64,000 bases of DNA from Phytopseudomonas straminea (GCF_900112645.1 NZ_FOMO01000002.1:305593-369592), one strand, 5' to 3'; shown: positions 8,602 to 18,865, counted from the stretch's first letter. Notes: a model not told the origin generated them from the sequence alone. Translations and numbers: made by a program.

Positions 8602-9846
8602 TCACTCGTAACGCAATGCCTCGGCAGGCTGGGTACGCGAGGCGCGCCAGGACGGATACAGCGTGGCGAGGAAGCTCAGGGTCAGTGCCGCGGTGCAGAT
8701 CAGCACCACGTCGGCGACCTGCAGCTCCGACGGCAAAGTACTGATGAAGTACACATCCGAGCTGAATACGTGCTGGCCGGTGACCCGCTCCAGCCAACCG
8801 ACCAGTTCGCTGACGTTGAGCGCCGCCAGCACGCCGAGCACGCCGCCGATCAGGGTGCCGATTACGCCGATCACCGTACCCTGCACCATGAAGATGCCCA
8901 TGATCTGCCGCGGTGTGGCGCCGAGGGTACGTAGGATGGCGATATCGGCACCTTTGTCGGCAACCACCATGATCAGCGTGGCGATGATGTTGAAGGCCGC
9001 CACCGCGACGATCAGCAGCAGCAGCAGACCGATCATGGTCTTTTCCATCTTCATGGCGCTGAACAGACTGCCCTGGGTCTGCGTCCAGTTGCTGGCGTGG
9101 TAGCCCTCGCCAAGCTGCTTGGCAATCGCCGCCGCCACCTGAGGCGACTGGTACAGATCCTTGAGTTTGAGGCGGATGCTCTGCACCGAGCCCGGATCCA
9201 GACGCTGGATCTGCGCCGCGTCGGCGACGTTGATCAACGCCAGGGAGCTATCCAGGTCGGCGCCGACCTTGAAGATGCCGACCACGTTGAGGCGCTGCAT
9301 GCGCGGCGTGATACCGCCGGGCGCCGAGCTGACCTCGGGCACGATCAGCGCCAGACGATCGCCGATCTGCAGCTGAAAGCGCCGCGCGGTGATCTCGCCG
9401 ATGATCACCCCGTACTCGCCTTCGCGCAGGTCGCTCAGGCGGCCCTGCACCATGTGGTCGCCGATGATCGAGACCTTCGGCTCCAGCGCCGGATCGATGC
9501 CGTGCAGCTGAATCGGCTGCATCACGCCACGGTAGGACAGCATGCCTTCCAGCTCGGCGAACGGCACCGCCGCCTCGACCCGAGGATTGTCCAGCGCCAC
9601 CTTGGCAGTTGCCTGCCAGTCGGTCAGGGCTGGCGAGCCGGCAATGGTTGCGTGGGGAACCATGCCGAGGATGCGCGAGCTCATTTCCCGGTGAAAGCCA
9701 TTCATCACCGACAGCACCACGATCATCGCCAGCACGCCCAGGGACAGGCCGATCATCGAGGTCAGGGAAATGAATGAAATGAAGTGATTACGCCGCTTGG
9801 CGCGGGTGTAACGCAGGCCTATGAAGACACTCAGCGGGCGAAACAT
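8602..9846 (-). CDS. lolE: Lipoprotein-releasing ABC transporter permease LolE-type
   Basis: Inner-membrane permease of the LolCDE complex, which extracts outer-membrane-directed lipoproteins and hands them to LolA. The protein has 414 residues. An N-terminal transmembrane helix follows [21 protein letters not shown], then a large periplasmic domain (about 50-265) and three C-terminal helices including the FtsX-like core (about 270-395). It ends in [13 protein letters not shown]. It is clearly paralogous to the permease on the other side of lolD, with nearly the same N- and C-terminal segments. The C/E naming follows gene order (C, D, E along the transcript) and is uncertain. Confidence 0.92.
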   Translation of the reverse strand: MFRPLSVFIGLRYTRAKRRNHFISFISLTSMIGLSLGVLAMIVVLSVMNGFHREMSSRILGMVPHATIAGSPALTDWQATAKVALDNPRVEAAVPFAELEGMLSYRGVMQPIQLHGIDPALEPKVSIIGDHMVQGRLSDLREGEYGVIIGEITARRFQLQIGDRLALIVPEVSSAPGGITPRMQRLNVVGIFKVGADLDSSLALINVADAAQIQRLDPGSVQSIRLKLKDLYQSPQVAAAIAKQLGEGYHASNWTQTQGSLFSAMKMEKTMIGLLLLLIVAVAAFNIIATLIMVVADKGADIAILRTLGATPRQIMGIFMVQGTVIGVIGTLIGGVLGVLAALNVSELVGWLERVTGQHVFSSDVYFISTLPSELQVADVVLICTAALTLSFLATLYPSWRASRTQPAEALRYE

Positions 9847-10547
9847 CAGGCGTTCACCAGCTTGCCGTCTTCCAGGCTCAGCACCCGGTCCATCTGCCGC
9901 GCCAGCTGCAAGTCGTGGGTCACGATCAGGAAGGCAGTCTGCGATTGGCTGCTCAGCTCGCGCATCAGTTCCTGAATACCCTGGGCGGTGTGCGAATCCA
10001 GGTTGCCAGTGGGCTCGTCGAGCAACACCAGGCCAGGGCGATTGACCAGGGCACGGGCAATAGCCACGCGCTGACGCTCGCCACCGGAAAGTTCGGCAGG
10101 TTTATGACTCAGACGATGACCAAGGCCGACGCGCTCGAGCAGCTCGGTGGCACGCTGACGCGCTTCGGGAATCGGCGTTTTGCCGATCAACAGCGGCATG
10201 CAGACGTTTTCCAGCGCGGTGAACTCGGCCAGCAGGTGATGGAACTGGTAGACGAAACCCAGTGCGCGATTGCGCAGCAAACCGCGTTGCTTCTCGTTGA
10301 GCGCCGACAGCTCCTCGCCGGCCAGCCACACGCTGCCGCTGCTCGGCGTATCCAGGCCGCCGAGCATGTTGAGCAGCGTACTTTTGCCCGAGCCCGAGCT
10401 GCCGACGATGGCCACGCGCTCGCCGGGAAACAGCTCCAGTTGCAGATCGTCGAGCACCACCACCGATTGCGGGCCTTCTTCGTAGCGCTTGCTCAGGTTG
10501 CGGCAGCTGAGCACGGCGCCTTGCGCCTGCACGACCGGATCACTCAT
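9846..10547 (-). CDS. lolD: Lipoprotein-releasing ABC transporter ATPase LolD
   Basis: ATPase subunit powering lipoprotein release from the inner membrane, 233 residues. Walker A is GSSGSGKST, the Q-loop is preceded by [18 protein letters not shown], the ABC signature is LSGGERQR and Walker B is LVLLDEPTG, with a terminal His in VTHD. The LLxEFTAxENV segment just after the Q-loop is typical of LolD. It overlaps the upstream permease stop by 8 bases and shares one base with the downstream permease start, so the three genes are translationally coupled. Confidence 0.96.
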   Translation of the reverse strand: MSDPVVQAQGAVLSCRNLSKRYEEGPQSVVVLDDLQLELFPGERVAIVGSSGSGKSTLLNMLGGLDTPSSGSVWLAGEELSALNEKQRGLLRNRALGFVYQFHHLLAEFTALENVCMPLLIGKTPIPEARQRATELLERVGLGHRLSHKPAELSGGERQRVAIARALVNRPGLVLLDEPTGNLDSHTAQGIQELMRELSSQSQTAFLIVTHDLQLARQMDRVLSLEDGKLVNA

Positions 10548-11790
10548 AACGTAATGCCTCCGCGGGCTGGGTGCGCGCCGCGCGCCAGGCCGGATAAAGA
10601 GTAGCGAGGAAACTCAACAGCAATGCCGCACCACAGACTTGCACCACGTCGGCGAGCATCAGCTGCGACGGCAGGTAGTCGATGAAGTACACGTCGGCAT
10701 TGAGAAACTTGAAGCCCAGCAGGCGCTCGACGCCGGCGATGATGGCGCTGATGTTCAGCGCGGCGAGAATGCCCAGCAACGCGCCGATGGCGGTGCCGAT
10801 CACGCCGATCACCGTGCCCTGCACCATGAAGGTGGCCATGATCTGCATCGGCATGGCGCCCAGGGTACGCAGGATGGCGATATCGCCCTTCTTGTCGTTG
10901 ACCACCATCACCAGGGTGGAAATGATGTTGAAGGCGGCGACGGCGACGATCAGCAGCAGCAGCAGACCGATCATGGCTTTTTCCATGCGGATGGCCTGGT
11001 AGAGGTTGCCGTGAGTACGGGTCCAGTCGCGGGCCAGGTAATCATCCTGGCCGAAGCTCTGAGCCAGCTGCCAGGCGGTGCGCGGTGCCTGGAACAGGTC
11101 GGCGAACTTGAGTCGGATACCCTGCACCTGATCCGGCTGATGGCGCTGCAGGCGGGCCAGATCCTGAACGTGGGTCATGGCCATGAAACCATCGATTTCA
11201 CCAGCGCCAACGTGGAAGATGCCGACCACGGTAAAGCGCTTCAAACGCGGGAACACGCCGCCCGGGGTGACGGTGACCTCAGGCGCCACGAAGGTGATCT
11301 TGTCGCCCATGCCGACGCCCAGCTTGGCAGCGGCTTTGTCGCCGATGACGATCCCGAAGGTGCCGGGCTGCAGATCCTCGAGTCGGCCTTCGCGGAAGAA
11401 GTCGCCGATGATCGACACCTTGCGCTCCTCGGCCGGATCCACGGCGTTGATCAGCACCTTCTGCACCTTGCCGTCGTTGGTCAGCAGGCCCTGCATCTGG
11501 CTGAAAGGCGCGACCGCGAGCACTTGCGGGTTCTTCAGGGCGCGGTCGGCCAGGCGCTGCCAGTCGGTGATCGGCGTGGCGCTCTCGATGGTCGCATGGG
11601 GCACCATGCCCAGCACCCGGGTGCGCATTTCATGGTCGAAGCCATTCATCACCGACAGCACCAGAATCATCACCAGCACGCCAAGCGCCAGCCCGATCAT
11701 GGAAGTCAGGGAAATGAACGAAACGAAGTGGTTGCGACGCTTGGCCCGCGTGTAGCGCGTACCGAGAAAAACGGACAGGGGTCTGAACAT
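10540..11790 (-). CDS. lolC: Lipoprotein-releasing ABC transporter permease LolC-type
   Basis: First gene of lolCDE, 416 residues from the ATG at 11790. This start was chosen because the paralogous N-terminus [22 protein letters not shown] begins there; the frame is open further upstream to 11946 without homology. Topology matches the LolC/E family: one N-terminal helix, a periplasmic domain, and three C-terminal helices with [17 protein letters not shown]. It retains [10 protein letters not shown] at its end. Two homologous permeases rather than one LolF-type permease point to the heteromeric LolCDE arrangement. Confidence 0.93.
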   Translation of the reverse strand: MFRPLSVFLGTRYTRAKRRNHFVSFISLTSMIGLALGVLVMILVLSVMNGFDHEMRTRVLGMVPHATIESATPITDWQRLADRALKNPQVLAVAPFSQMQGLLTNDGKVQKVLINAVDPAEERKVSIIGDFFREGRLEDLQPGTFGIVIGDKAAAKLGVGMGDKITFVAPEVTVTPGGVFPRLKRFTVVGIFHVGAGEIDGFMAMTHVQDLARLQRHQPDQVQGIRLKFADLFQAPRTAWQLAQSFGQDDYLARDWTRTHGNLYQAIRMEKAMIGLLLLLIVAVAAFNIISTLVMVVNDKKGDIAILRTLGAMPMQIMATFMVQGTVIGVIGTAIGALLGILAALNISAIIAGVERLLGFKFLNADVYFIDYLPSQLMLADVVQVCGAALLLSFLATLYPAWRAARTQPAEALRYE

Positions 11791-11885
11791 GTGGGGCGCT
11801 TGTTCGAGGGAAAGAGAAACGTCCTTGTGGCGGGGCCTGGCGAGCGGCCTTACACTCTGACCACCACTGCTGCCATGGGTTCGCC

Positions 11886-12458
11886 ATGTCGATTCAAGAC
11901 GAAAACGATCGCCGCGAATACTACCGTATCGAGGACACGATCGCACTGGATTTCACCCCGTTGGCTGGCGCCGAAGCCCTGGCCAGTGACGAGCTTCACG
12001 ACGCCTCGCCGCTGTTTAATCTGCTCAGCGAACTACATGTGCTGGATTTCGAATCCCAACACCTGCTGCGCAACATCAGCGAGCGCGACCGTACCCTGGC
12101 GGGCTACCTCAAGGTGGTCAACAAACGCATCGACCTGCTCGGCCAGGCCATGGCCCAGAGCCTGCTGCGCGATATCGGCCCGCCGAAGCGCGTTACGCTA
12201 TCCGAAGGCGGTATCAGTTTCCTCAACCCGCAACCGGTGGCGGTCGACAGCCATGTGGCCATGAAGATGGTGCTGATGCCCCAGGCGCTGGGCCTGTTGC
12301 TACGCGCCAAGGTCGTACATTGCAACGAGCGCGACGGCCAATTCGAGATCGGCGCCGAGTTCGAAGCGCTGACTGACGCACAGCGCCAGTTGCTGGCCCG
12401 GCATATCCTGCAGCGTCAGGCGCAGGAGCGCCGCCAGGCCCGCGAGGAGCTCACGTGA
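11886..12458 (+). CDS. PilZ domain protein (predicted c-di-GMP binding)
   Basis: 190-residue cytoplasmic protein transcribed away from lolC. The N-terminus has RREYYRIEDTIALDF, the expected RxxxR region of a YcgR-N/PilZ-like fold. Later, residues near 105-112 read LSEGGISF, resembling the (D/N)xSxxGI part of the PilZ motif with Leu in place of Asp/Asn. The end is Arg/Gln-rich. I infer a c-di-GMP receptor or degenerate PilZ protein of unknown target. Its last four bases overlap the start of the next gene (ATGA-type). Confidence 0.75.
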   Translation: MSIQDENDRREYYRIEDTIALDFTPLAGAEALASDELHDASPLFNLLSELHVLDFESQHLLRNISERDRTLAGYLKVVNKRIDLLGQAMAQSLLRDIGPPKRVTLSEGGISFLNPQPVAVDSHVAMKMVLMPQALGLLLRAKVVHCNERDGQFEIGAEFEALTDAQRQLLARHILQRQAQERRQAREELT

Positions 12459-12751
12459 ACCCTTCCCGGCTGCTGCTTTCGCTGGTCCTGTTGCTGCCCC
12501 TGGCAGCCCAGGCTGACACCCTGACGATTCCCATCGGCCAGCAAGGCGCGGACCTGACCGAGGTGCCGCAAAAGGGCCAGTCCAAGCGCTCGGTGCTGGA
12601 GCGCTTCGGCCTCGCCGATGAAGAACACCCCGCAGTCGGCAAGCCGCCGATCACCCGCTGGGACTACCGCGAATTCAGCGTCTATTTCGAATACGATCAT
12701 GTGATCGACAGCGTGCGCCACCTGCAACCGCGCACCACCGCCACCGAGTAA
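12455..12751 (+). CDS. Small exported protein, BamE/SmpA-like
   Basis: 98 residues with a clear signal peptide (MNPSRLLLSLVLLLPLAAQA, cleavage after about residue 20). The mature part contains SKRSVLERFGLADEEHPAVGKPPITRWDYREFSVYFEYDHVI. The order of a glycine-turned helix, a GxPPITRWDY strand and a final strand resembles the BamE/SmpA fold, but no lipobox Cys is present, so it would be soluble in the periplasm. It is coupled to the PilZ gene upstream and to a glycerophosphodiesterase nine bases downstream. Function unknown. Confidence 0.8.
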   Translation: MNPSRLLLSLVLLLPLAAQADTLTIPIGQQGADLTEVPQKGQSKRSVLERFGLADEEHPAVGKPPITRWDYREFSVYFEYDHVIDSVRHLQPRTTATE

Positions 12752-12760
12752 GGAGCAACC

Positions 12761-13480
12761 GTGACCCTGATCTACGGCCATCGCGGCGCCAAGGGCGAAG
12801 CCCCGGAAAATACCCTGGTCAGTTTTCAGCAGTGCCTGGAGCACGGCGTGCGCCGCTGCGAATTGGACCTGCACCTGTCGCGTGACGGCGAGCTGATGGT
12901 CATCCACGACCCGACGCTCAAGCGCACCACCGGCCAGCGCGGCAAGGTGGTCGAGCACGACGCCGCCGAACTGGTGCACTACGACGCCCGCCGTGGCGGC
13001 CCTGGCTGGCGTCACCCCTGCCCCATTCCCCGGCTGAGCGAACTGTTCGAGCAATGCGATTTCGAGCACTGGCAGTTGGAGGTCAAGAGCGCCTCCAAAG
13101 TACGTGCCGCGCGCACCGTGGAAGCCATCGCCCTGCTCAGCCGCCGCTTCGGCCTGGATGACAAGATCACCATCACCTCCAGCTCCCGCGAAGTGCTCAG
13201 CGCCGCCCAGCGCCTGACGCCGCACCTGGGCCGCGGTCTGGTAGCCGAATACGCCTGGCTGGACCCGATCAAGGTGGCACGCAACTACGGCTGCGATCTG
13301 CTGGCCCTGAACTGGACGCTGTGCACCCCGGAACGCCTGCTCAAGGCGCAAAAAGCCGGCCTCCATGTGTCGGTATGGACGGTCAACGAACCCGCCCTGA
13401 TGCGCCGCCTCGCAGACTTCGGCGCGGACAGCATCATCACCGACTTCCCGGGTATCGCCGTCAGTACGTTGCGCGGTTAG
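12761..13480 (+). CDS. Glycerophosphodiester phosphodiesterase
   Basis: Hydrolyses glycerophosphodiesters to glycerol 3-phosphate and an alcohol. 239 residues from a GTG start with an AAGGAG site eight bases upstream. The GDPD TIM-barrel motifs are HRGAKGEAPENT (near 6-17), the metal ligands in CELDLHLSRDGELMVIHDPTL, and the late SVWTVN strand. There is no signal peptide, so it is probably cytoplasmic, like UgpQ. It is the third gene of a PilZ / exported protein / GDPD cluster. Confidence 0.93.
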   Translation: MTLIYGHRGAKGEAPENTLVSFQQCLEHGVRRCELDLHLSRDGELMVIHDPTLKRTTGQRGKVVEHDAAELVHYDARRGGPGWRHPCPIPRLSELFEQCDFEHWQLEVKSASKVRAARTVEAIALLSRRFGLDDKITITSSSREVLSAAQRLTPHLGRGLVAEYAWLDPIKVARNYGCDLLALNWTLCTPERLLKAQKAGLHVSVWTVNEPALMRRLADFGADSIITDFPGIAVSTLRG

Positions 13481-13494
13481 GCACGTTATCAACA

Positions 13495-13544
13495 TGTGGG
13501 AGCGCGCCATGCGCGCGAAATCACGGGCATGGCCCGTTCCCAAA
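13495..13544. repeat. REP-type palindrome pair
   Basis: GTGGGAGCGCGCCATGCGCGCGA (13496 onward) followed by a second small palindrome CGGGCATGGCCCG and TTCCCA forms the paired-hairpin layout of Pseudomonas REP elements. The same 22-base core recurs at 60010-60032. Confidence 0.8.
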
Positions 13545-13581
13545 TAAGCCTGGGTGCCGCTCAGGATTTAAAGGACAGAAC

Positions 13582-14100
13582 ATGCTGATCGTCTTCAGCG
13601 GCCTGCCCGGCACCGGCAAGACCACGCTCGCCAAAGCCCTGGCCACCCAACTTGAAGCCGTTTACCTGCGTATCGACAGCATCGAACAGGCGCTACGCAA
13701 TAGCGGCACCCTCAGACGGGAGGTCGGCAGCAGCGGTTATCAGGTGGCCAACGCCATGGCGCTGGATAACCTCAAGATGGGACGCCGGGTGATCGCCGAC
13801 TGCGTCAATCCCGTCGCGGAAAGCCGCCAGGCCTGGGCTGATACAGCCGCAAAAGCGGGATGCCCATTGTTGAACGTGCAGATCATCTGTTCCGATCTTG
13901 ATCGACATCGCCAACGCGTGGAATCACGAATCAGCGACGTACCGGGGCTGGTGTTACCGGACTGGCGGTCAGTCACGGCCCACGAGTACGAATCCTGGAC
14001 GCAGGCGCCACTGACCGTCGATACCGCGCAGCTGTCGACAGACGTAGCGCTGGCACTGCTCATTGAGCACGTAACCGCAGCCATCAAAAACCGCGCTTGA
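13582..14100 (+). CDS. P-loop kinase-like ATPase
   Basis: 172 residues starting at ATG 13582, preceded by AAAGGACAGAAC. The Walker A is FSGLPGTGKTTLAKALA at 5-21, followed by a Zeta/CPT-like kinase layout: RIDSIEQALR after strand 2, a VIADCVNPV strand and an ICSDLDRHRQRVESR lid-like segment. Such proteins phosphorylate small molecules or sugars, and the substrate cannot be told from sequence. The frame is also open 261 bases upstream, but that part overlaps the GDPD gene out of frame and shows no protein-like pattern. No antitoxin-like partner is adjacent. Confidence 0.8.
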   Translation: MLIVFSGLPGTGKTTLAKALATQLEAVYLRIDSIEQALRNSGTLRREVGSSGYQVANAMALDNLKMGRRVIADCVNPVAESRQAWADTAAKAGCPLLNVQIICSDLDRHRQRVESRISDVPGLVLPDWRSVTAHEYESWTQAPLTVDTAQLSTDVALALLIEHVTAAIKNRA

Positions 14101-14121
14101 AAACCTGAAAGGCCCGCCCAT

Positions 14122-14153
14122 AAAAAAACCGATCCACCAGGGATCGGTTTTCT
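14122..14153. terminator. Bidirectional rho-independent terminator
   Basis: A 10-bp stem (AAACCGATCC / GGATCGGTTT, 14126-14135 and 14141-14150) has A-run on the left and T on the right. It serves the P-loop kinase gene (plus) and sthA (minus), which converge here. Confidence 0.88.
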
Positions 14154-14246
14154 GGCCTGCTCAGACGCTCTCGCGGTTTGGCCAGCGCCAGTTGCGGGAG
14201 TCGGCGAACGGATCCCCGACCGGCTCAGGCCGCCGGCCGGAGCCGC

Positions 14247-15641
14247 TCAAAAAAGCCGGTTGAGCCCGTCGAACGCCGCCACCCGGTAGGCCTCGGCCAT
14301 GGTCGGGTAGTTGAAGGTGGTGTTGACGAAATACTTGAGGGTATTCGCCTCGCCCTTCTGGTTCATGATCGCCTGGCCGATGTGCACGATCTCCGAAGCC
14401 TGGTAGCCGAAGCAGTGCACGCCGAGCACTTCCAGGGTTTCGCGGTGGAAGAGGATCTTCAGCATGCCCACCGGCTCGTGGGAGATCTGCGCCCGCGCCA
14501 TGCTCTTGAAGAACGCCTTGCCGACTTCGTACGGAATCTTCGCCTTGGTAAGCTCGTGCTCGTTCTTGCCGATCGAGCTGATCTCGGGAATGGTGTAGAT
14601 GCCGGTCGGGATGTCGTCGACGATCCGCCAGCTGCCGTTGTCGACGATGCTGCCAGCGGCCGAACGGCCCTGGTCGGCGGCGGCACTGGCCAGGCTCGGC
14701 CAACCGATCACGTCACCGGCGGCATAGATGTTCGGGACTTCGGTACGGTAGTACTCGTCGACCTGCACCTGGCCACGGCTGTTGACGTTGATACCGATGT
14801 TTTCCAGGCCCAGCTTGTCAGTGTTGCCGGTACGGCCGTTACACCACAGCAGCGCATCGGCCTTGATCTTCTTGCCGGATTTCAGGTGCAGGATCACCCC
14901 GTTGTCCAGGCCCTCGATGCGCTCGTACTCCTCGTTGTGACGAATCAGCACGTTGTTGGTGCGCAGGTGATAGCTCAGGGCGTCGGAGATTTCCGAGTCG
15001 AGGAAGCTCAGCAACTGATCGCGGTTGTCGATCAGGTCGACCAGCACGCCCAGGCCGCTGAAGATCGAGGCATACTCGCTGCCGATCACGCCGGCGCCGT
15101 AGATGATCAGACGACGCGGGGTGTGGCTGAGAGTGAGGATGGTGTCGCTGTCGTAGACGCGTGGATGGTTGAAGTCGACGTCAGCCGGGCGGTACGGGCG
15201 CGAGCCGGTGGCGATGATCACCTGCTTGGCCGACAGGGTTTCCACTACGCCATTGGGGCAGACCACTTCGATGGTCTGCTCGTCGGCGAAGCTACCGGTG
15301 CCGAAGAACACATCGATGCGGTTGCGCGCGTAGTAACCGGTGCGCGAGGTGACCTGCTTGGCGATCACCCGCTCGGCGCTTTTCAGCACGTCAGGGAAGG
15401 AGAACCAGCGCGGCTCGCCGATCTGGCGGAACATGGGGTTGGTGTTGAACTGCATGATCTGCCGCACCGAGTGGCGCAGCGCCTTGGACGGGATGGTGCC
15501 CAGGTGGGTGCAGTTGCCGCCCACTTCACGGCGGTCATCGACCACCGCCACCTTGCGACCGGCCTTGGCCGCGTTCATCGCCGCCCCTTCACCCGCCGGG
15601 CCGGAACCCAATACCACGACATCGTAGTTGTAGACCGCCAT
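14247..15641 (-). CDS. sthA: Soluble pyridine nucleotide transhydrogenase SthA
   Basis: Cytoplasmic FAD enzyme that transfers hydride between NADPH and NAD+, balancing redox cofactors. 464 residues, the normal family length. The N-terminal FAD fold is [21 protein letters not shown], with [18 protein letters not shown] nearby. Sth has Thr where lipoamide dehydrogenases have the second redox Cys, and CTHLGT shows exactly that. The NAD fold is [19 protein letters not shown]. The ATG at 15641 is chosen over one six codons upstream because GAGGAG lies 7 bases before it. Confidence 0.96.
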   Translation of the reverse strand: MAVYNYDVVVLGSGPAGEGAAMNAAKAGRKVAVVDDRREVGGNCTHLGTIPSKALRHSVRQIMQFNTNPMFRQIGEPRWFSFPDVLKSAERVIAKQVTSRTGYYARNRIDVFFGTGSFADEQTIEVVCPNGVVETLSAKQVIIATGSRPYRPADVDFNHPRVYDSDTILTLSHTPRRLIIYGAGVIGSEYASIFSGLGVLVDLIDNRDQLLSFLDSEISDALSYHLRTNNVLIRHNEEYERIEGLDNGVILHLKSGKKIKADALLWCNGRTGNTDKLGLENIGINVNSRGQVQVDEYYRTEVPNIYAAGDVIGWPSLASAAADQGRSAAGSIVDNGSWRIVDDIPTGIYTIPEISSIGKNEHELTKAKIPYEVGKAFFKSMARAQISHEPVGMLKILFHRETLEVLGVHCFGYQASEIVHIGQAIMNQKGEANTLKYFVNTTFNYPTMAEAYRVAAFDGLNRLF

Positions 15642-15726
15642 GTTCACTCCTCTGATCACGCCGTAACGCTTATTGCGCGTTATCGACAGAACCAGGCCGA
15701 ACGGGTGGCCTGGTACGCAACATCAT

Positions 15727-15760
15727 GCAAAACGTTGCATAGGGTAACGTCCTATGCAGC
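15727..15760 (-). terminator. Candidate terminator after nqrM
   Basis: TGCATAGG (15736-15743) and CCTATGCA (15751-15758) form an 8-bp stem. On the minus strand it is followed by a short TTTT. It lies about ten bases beyond the nqrM stop codon. Confidence 0.55.
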
Positions 15761-15769
15761 GCTTGGCGA

Positions 15770-15997
15770 TCAGCGCTTGCTGGCGTCGTAGGTTTGCACG
15801 CTGGATTGGCTGCTGCCCTCACCCGATACCTCCGGGCATTTCTCGCGGTCATCGCCGCAGATCGAGCATTTCTTCTCGATGCCCAAGTTGGCGATACCGC
15901 CACAGGAGCCGGCGATGGGCTTGCGGCCCATCATCACCCCAACGGCCATCAGACCGACGACGGTGAGCATGATCAGAAAAACCATCACGAATGTCAT
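15770..15997 (-). CDS. nqrM: Na+-NQR maturation protein NqrM
   Basis: 75-residue membrane protein of the former DUF539 family. One N-terminal transmembrane helix (FVMVFLIMLTVVGLMAVGVMMG) is followed by a Cys cluster: GSCGGI, then KKCSICGDDREKC. In Vibrio-type systems NqrM is needed to deliver or assemble the iron centre of the NqrD-NqrE subunits. It is the last gene of the nqr operon and overlaps apbE by four bases. Confidence 0.93.
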   Translation of the reverse strand: MTFVMVFLIMLTVVGLMAVGVMMGRKPIAGSCGGIANLGIEKKCSICGDDREKCPEVSGEGSSQSSVQTYDASKR

Positions 15998-17025
15998 TGT
16001 TTGCCTCCCGCAGCGAACAGCTGCTCGAAAGTGGCGGTACTGCGTGTGACGAATCCGTCACCCTCACGGGTCACGAAGAACGCCGCGATGCCCTCGCGCT
16101 CGGCATATTCCCAGCCCTTTTCCGGGCCAAGCACCAGCAGCATGGTGGACAGCCCATCGGCCATCAGCGCGGTGGGTGCCGCCACGGTAACCGCCGCCAG
16201 GTTGTGCTGAATAGGCGCAGCGGTCAGTGGGTCGAGGGTGTGGGAGTAACGTACGCCCTGCTCCTCGAAATAGTTGCGGTAGTCACCGGAGGTGGAGATG
16301 CCATAGCCGTCCAATTCGAGTACGCGCTGGATGGCACGCTGATCATCGCGCGGCGCCTCGAGAGCGATGCGCCATGGCTGACCATCGGGCTTGCGCCCTA
16401 CCGCCTTGAGCTCACCGGTGGCTTCGACCAGGTAACTGCTCACCCCACGTTCGACCAGCTTGGCGATGATTCGGTCAACCGTATAGCCGGCCGCGATGCT
16501 GTTGAAGTCGACCTGCAGGTCGATGTCCTTGCACAGCCGATCGCCGTCGATATGCAGATGATCCTGACCAACACGTGCACGAACGTCCTTCAACGCCTCG
16601 GCGTCCGGCACCTGGCGCTCGCCACTTCCATGGGGGCCGAAGCCCCACAGATTAAGTAGCGGCTCCACGGTCAGGTCGAACGCCCCACCGCTGTCGCGAT
16701 GCAGTGCATTGCCGGTCTCGACCAGTTGCAACACGCCTGCTGGCATCGGCATGCAGGTGCCAGCAGGTGCGCGGTTGAACTGTTCGATCAGCGAATCGTC
16801 GCGGTAGGTGGACATCTGCTCGTCGATTTCGGCGAAGATCGCCTCCACATCGGCCTTCAGCGATGCCTTGTCCGGCATGCCCTTGCCGCTGACATACTTC
16901 ACCGAATAGGTGCTGCCCTGCGCCGGGCCACCGAACTCCTCAACTGTCTCGGAAAAACCGCAGCCCACCAATGTCGTAGCCAGGGCTACGACAAGGGCGG
17001 GCTGTTTCAGAGCGGCTGCAATCAT
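15994..17025 (-). CDS. apbE: FAD:protein FMN transferase ApbE (NQR-linked)
   Basis: 343-residue exported flavin transferase that attaches FMN covalently to threonines of NqrB and NqrC. The N-terminus has a lipoprotein-type signal ([14 protein letters not shown], Cys about 22). The body has the ApbE motifs [18 protein letters not shown] and [14 protein letters not shown], and a C-terminal [12 protein letters not shown]. The start at ATG 17025 overlaps the nqrF stop by four bases. The longer open frame to 17247 runs inside nqrF and is rejected. Coupling to nqrF fits its role as the maturation enzyme of the complex. Confidence 0.95.
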   Translation of the reverse strand: MIAAALKQPALVVALATTLVGCGFSETVEEFGGPAQGSTYSVKYVSGKGMPDKASLKADVEAIFAEIDEQMSTYRDDSLIEQFNRAPAGTCMPMPAGVLQLVETGNALHRDSGGAFDLTVEPLLNLWGFGPHGSGERQVPDAEALKDVRARVGQDHLHIDGDRLCKDIDLQVDFNSIAAGYTVDRIIAKLVERGVSSYLVEATGELKAVGRKPDGQPWRIALEAPRDDQRAIQRVLELDGYGISTSGDYRNYFEEQGVRYSHTLDPLTAAPIQHNLAAVTVAAPTALMADGLSTMLLVLGPEKGWEYAEREGIAAFFVTREGDGFVTRSTATFEQLFAAGGKQ

Positions 17026-18245
17026 CCGCCGAAATCGTCGAGCAGGATGTTGTCCTGTTCGACACCCAGGTCGGTGAGCATCTTGATCACGGCAGCGTTC
17101 ATCATGGGCGGGCCGCACATGTAGAACTCGCAATCCTCGGGCGCCGGATGATCCTTGAGGTAGTTTTCGTAGAGCACGTTGTGAATGAAGCCCTTGAGCC
17201 CCGTCCAGTTGTCTTCCGGCTGCGGGTCGGACAGCGCCAAGTGCCACTCGAAGTTGGGGTTCTCCGCCTGCAGCTGATCGTACTCTTCGGTATAGAAGGC
17301 CTCGCGCATCGAGCGCGCACCGTACCAGAAGCTGATCTTGCGCTTGGATTTCAGGCGCTTAAGCTGGTCGAAGATGTGCGAACGCATCGGCGCCATGCCG
17401 GCACCGCCGCCGATGAAGACCATCTCGGCATCAGTGTCCTTGGCGAAGAATTCACCGAACGGACCGTACACGGTGACCTTGTCACCCGGCTTGAGGCTGA
17501 ACACCCAGGACGACATCTTGCCCGGCGGCAGATGGTCCTTGCCCGGCGGTGGCGAGGCAATACGGATGTTGAATTTCACCAGGCCGACTTCTTCGGGATA
17601 GTTGGCCATGGAGTAGGCTCGGATCACCGTCTCGTCGACCTTGGACACGTACTTCCACTGGTTGAATTTGTCCCAGTCGCCGCGGTACTCCTCCTGGATG
17701 TCGAAGTCCTTGTAGTGCACGGTGTGCGGCGGGCACTCCAGCTGTACGTAGCCGCCAGCACGGAAGTCGACGTTCTCGCCTTCCGGCAACTTAAGGGTCA
17801 ACTCCTTGATGAAGGTGGCCACGTTCGGGTTGGACTCGACCGTGCATTCCCACTTCTTCACGCCGAAAACTTCTTCGGGCACTTCGATCTTCATGTCCTG
17901 CTTGACCGGGGTCTGGCAGGACAGACGCCAGCCCTCGCGGGCCTCGCGCTTGTTGAAGTGCGACTCCTCGGTGGACAGCATCTCGCCGCCGCCGCTTTCC
18001 ACGATGCACTTGCACTGCGCACAGGTACCACCGCCGCCACAGGCCGACGACAGGAAGATGTCATTCTCGGCCAGGGTCTGCAGCAGCTTGCCGCCAGCCG
18101 GAACGGTGATGGTGCGCTCACCATTGATCTCGATGTTCACGTCGCCGCCAGAAACCAGACGCGCACGCGCCATGAGGATCACGGCGACCAGTGCCACGAT
18201 GACCCCGGTGAACATGGAGACTGCTACCAGAATTTCAAAAGCCAT
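17022..18245 (-). CDS. nqrF: Na+-translocating NADH:quinone reductase subunit F
   Basis: NADH-oxidising entry subunit, 407 residues. One N-terminal membrane helix (about 3-26) precedes a ferredoxin-like 2Fe-2S domain with ligands Cys69, Cys75, Cys78 ([11 protein letters not shown]) and Cys110. An FAD domain (RAYSMANYP) and an NADH domain ([15 protein letters not shown]) follow. The ATG at 18245 has AAGGGG seven bases upstream; an in-frame TTG two codons earlier is not used. C-terminal FDDFGG is typical. Confidence 0.97.
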   Translation of the reverse strand: MAFEILVAVSMFTGVIVALVAVILMARARLVSGGDVNIEINGERTITVPAGGKLLQTLAENDIFLSSACGGGGTCAQCKCIVESGGGEMLSTEESHFNKREAREGWRLSCQTPVKQDMKIEVPEEVFGVKKWECTVESNPNVATFIKELTLKLPEGENVDFRAGGYVQLECPPHTVHYKDFDIQEEYRGDWDKFNQWKYVSKVDETVIRAYSMANYPEEVGLVKFNIRIASPPPGKDHLPPGKMSSWVFSLKPGDKVTVYGPFGEFFAKDTDAEMVFIGGGAGMAPMRSHIFDQLKRLKSKRKISFWYGARSMREAFYTEEYDQLQAENPNFEWHLALSDPQPEDNWTGLKGFIHNVLYENYLKDHPAPEDCEFYMCGPPMMNAAVIKMLTDLGVEQDNILLDDFGG

Positions 18246-18255
18246 CGGCAACCCC

Positions 18256-18864
18256 TTACAGCTGTACGCCGGAGAACGACATGAAGCCCAGCGACATCAG
18301 GCCAACGGTGATAAAGGTCAGGCCCAGACCGCGCAGACCGGCGGGTGGATCGCTGTACTTGAGCTTCTCGCGGATAGCGGCCAGCAGTACGATCGCCAGC
18401 GCCCAGGACACCCCGGCACCGGCACCATAGACCACGCTCTCGGTGAAGTTGTAGTCGCGCTCGACCATGAAGAGCGTGCCGCCGAAGATGGCACAGTGCA
18501 CGGTGATCAGCGGCAGGAAGATACCGAGCGCGTTGTAGAGCGCGGGCAGGTACTTGTCGAGCACCATCTCCATGATCTGTACCACCGCGGCGATCAGGCC
18601 GATGTAGCAGATCAGGCCGAGGAAGCTCAGGTCGGTATCCGGCATGCCGGCCCAGCTCAGCGCGCCTTCCTTGAGCAGGTAGACGTAGAGTAGGTTGTTG
18701 AGCGGCACGGTGATGATCATCACCACGATGACCGTCAGGCCAAGCATCAGGGACGTTTCGACCTTCTTGGAAATCGCCAGGAAGGTGCACATGCCCAGGA
18801 AGAACGCCAGCGCCATGTTCTCGATGAACACCGCGCGGACGAACAGGCTGATGTAATGTTCCAT
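18256..18864 (-). CDS. nqrE: Na+-translocating NADH:quinone reductase subunit E
   Basis: 202-residue integral membrane subunit with six hydrophobic segments, beginning [30 protein letters not shown]. NqrD and NqrE are homologous, inverted in the membrane, and share an iron centre held by cysteines in their helices; MCTF here and TVHCAIFGG supply conserved Cys. It lies one base after nqrD and ten bases before nqrF. Confidence 0.97.
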   Translation of the reverse strand: MEHYISLFVRAVFIENMALAFFLGMCTFLAISKKVETSLMLGLTVIVVMIITVPLNNLLYVYLLKEGALSWAGMPDTDLSFLGLICYIGLIAAVVQIMEMVLDKYLPALYNALGIFLPLITVHCAIFGGTLFMVERDYNFTESVVYGAGAGVSWALAIVLLAAIREKLKYSDPPAGLRGLGLTFITVGLMSLGFMSFSGVQL

Positions 18865-18865
18865 A

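Noticed and set aside
13321..13581. Upstream extension of the P-loop kinase gene
   Set aside because: Overlaps the GDPD gene out of frame. The ATG at 13582 has a good ribosome site and starts at the Walker A strand.
15601..15625. GGAACC followed by CCAC, considered as a second hrp box
   Set aside because: CCAC follows only four bases after GGAACC, so the spacing is wrong, and the site lies inside sthA.
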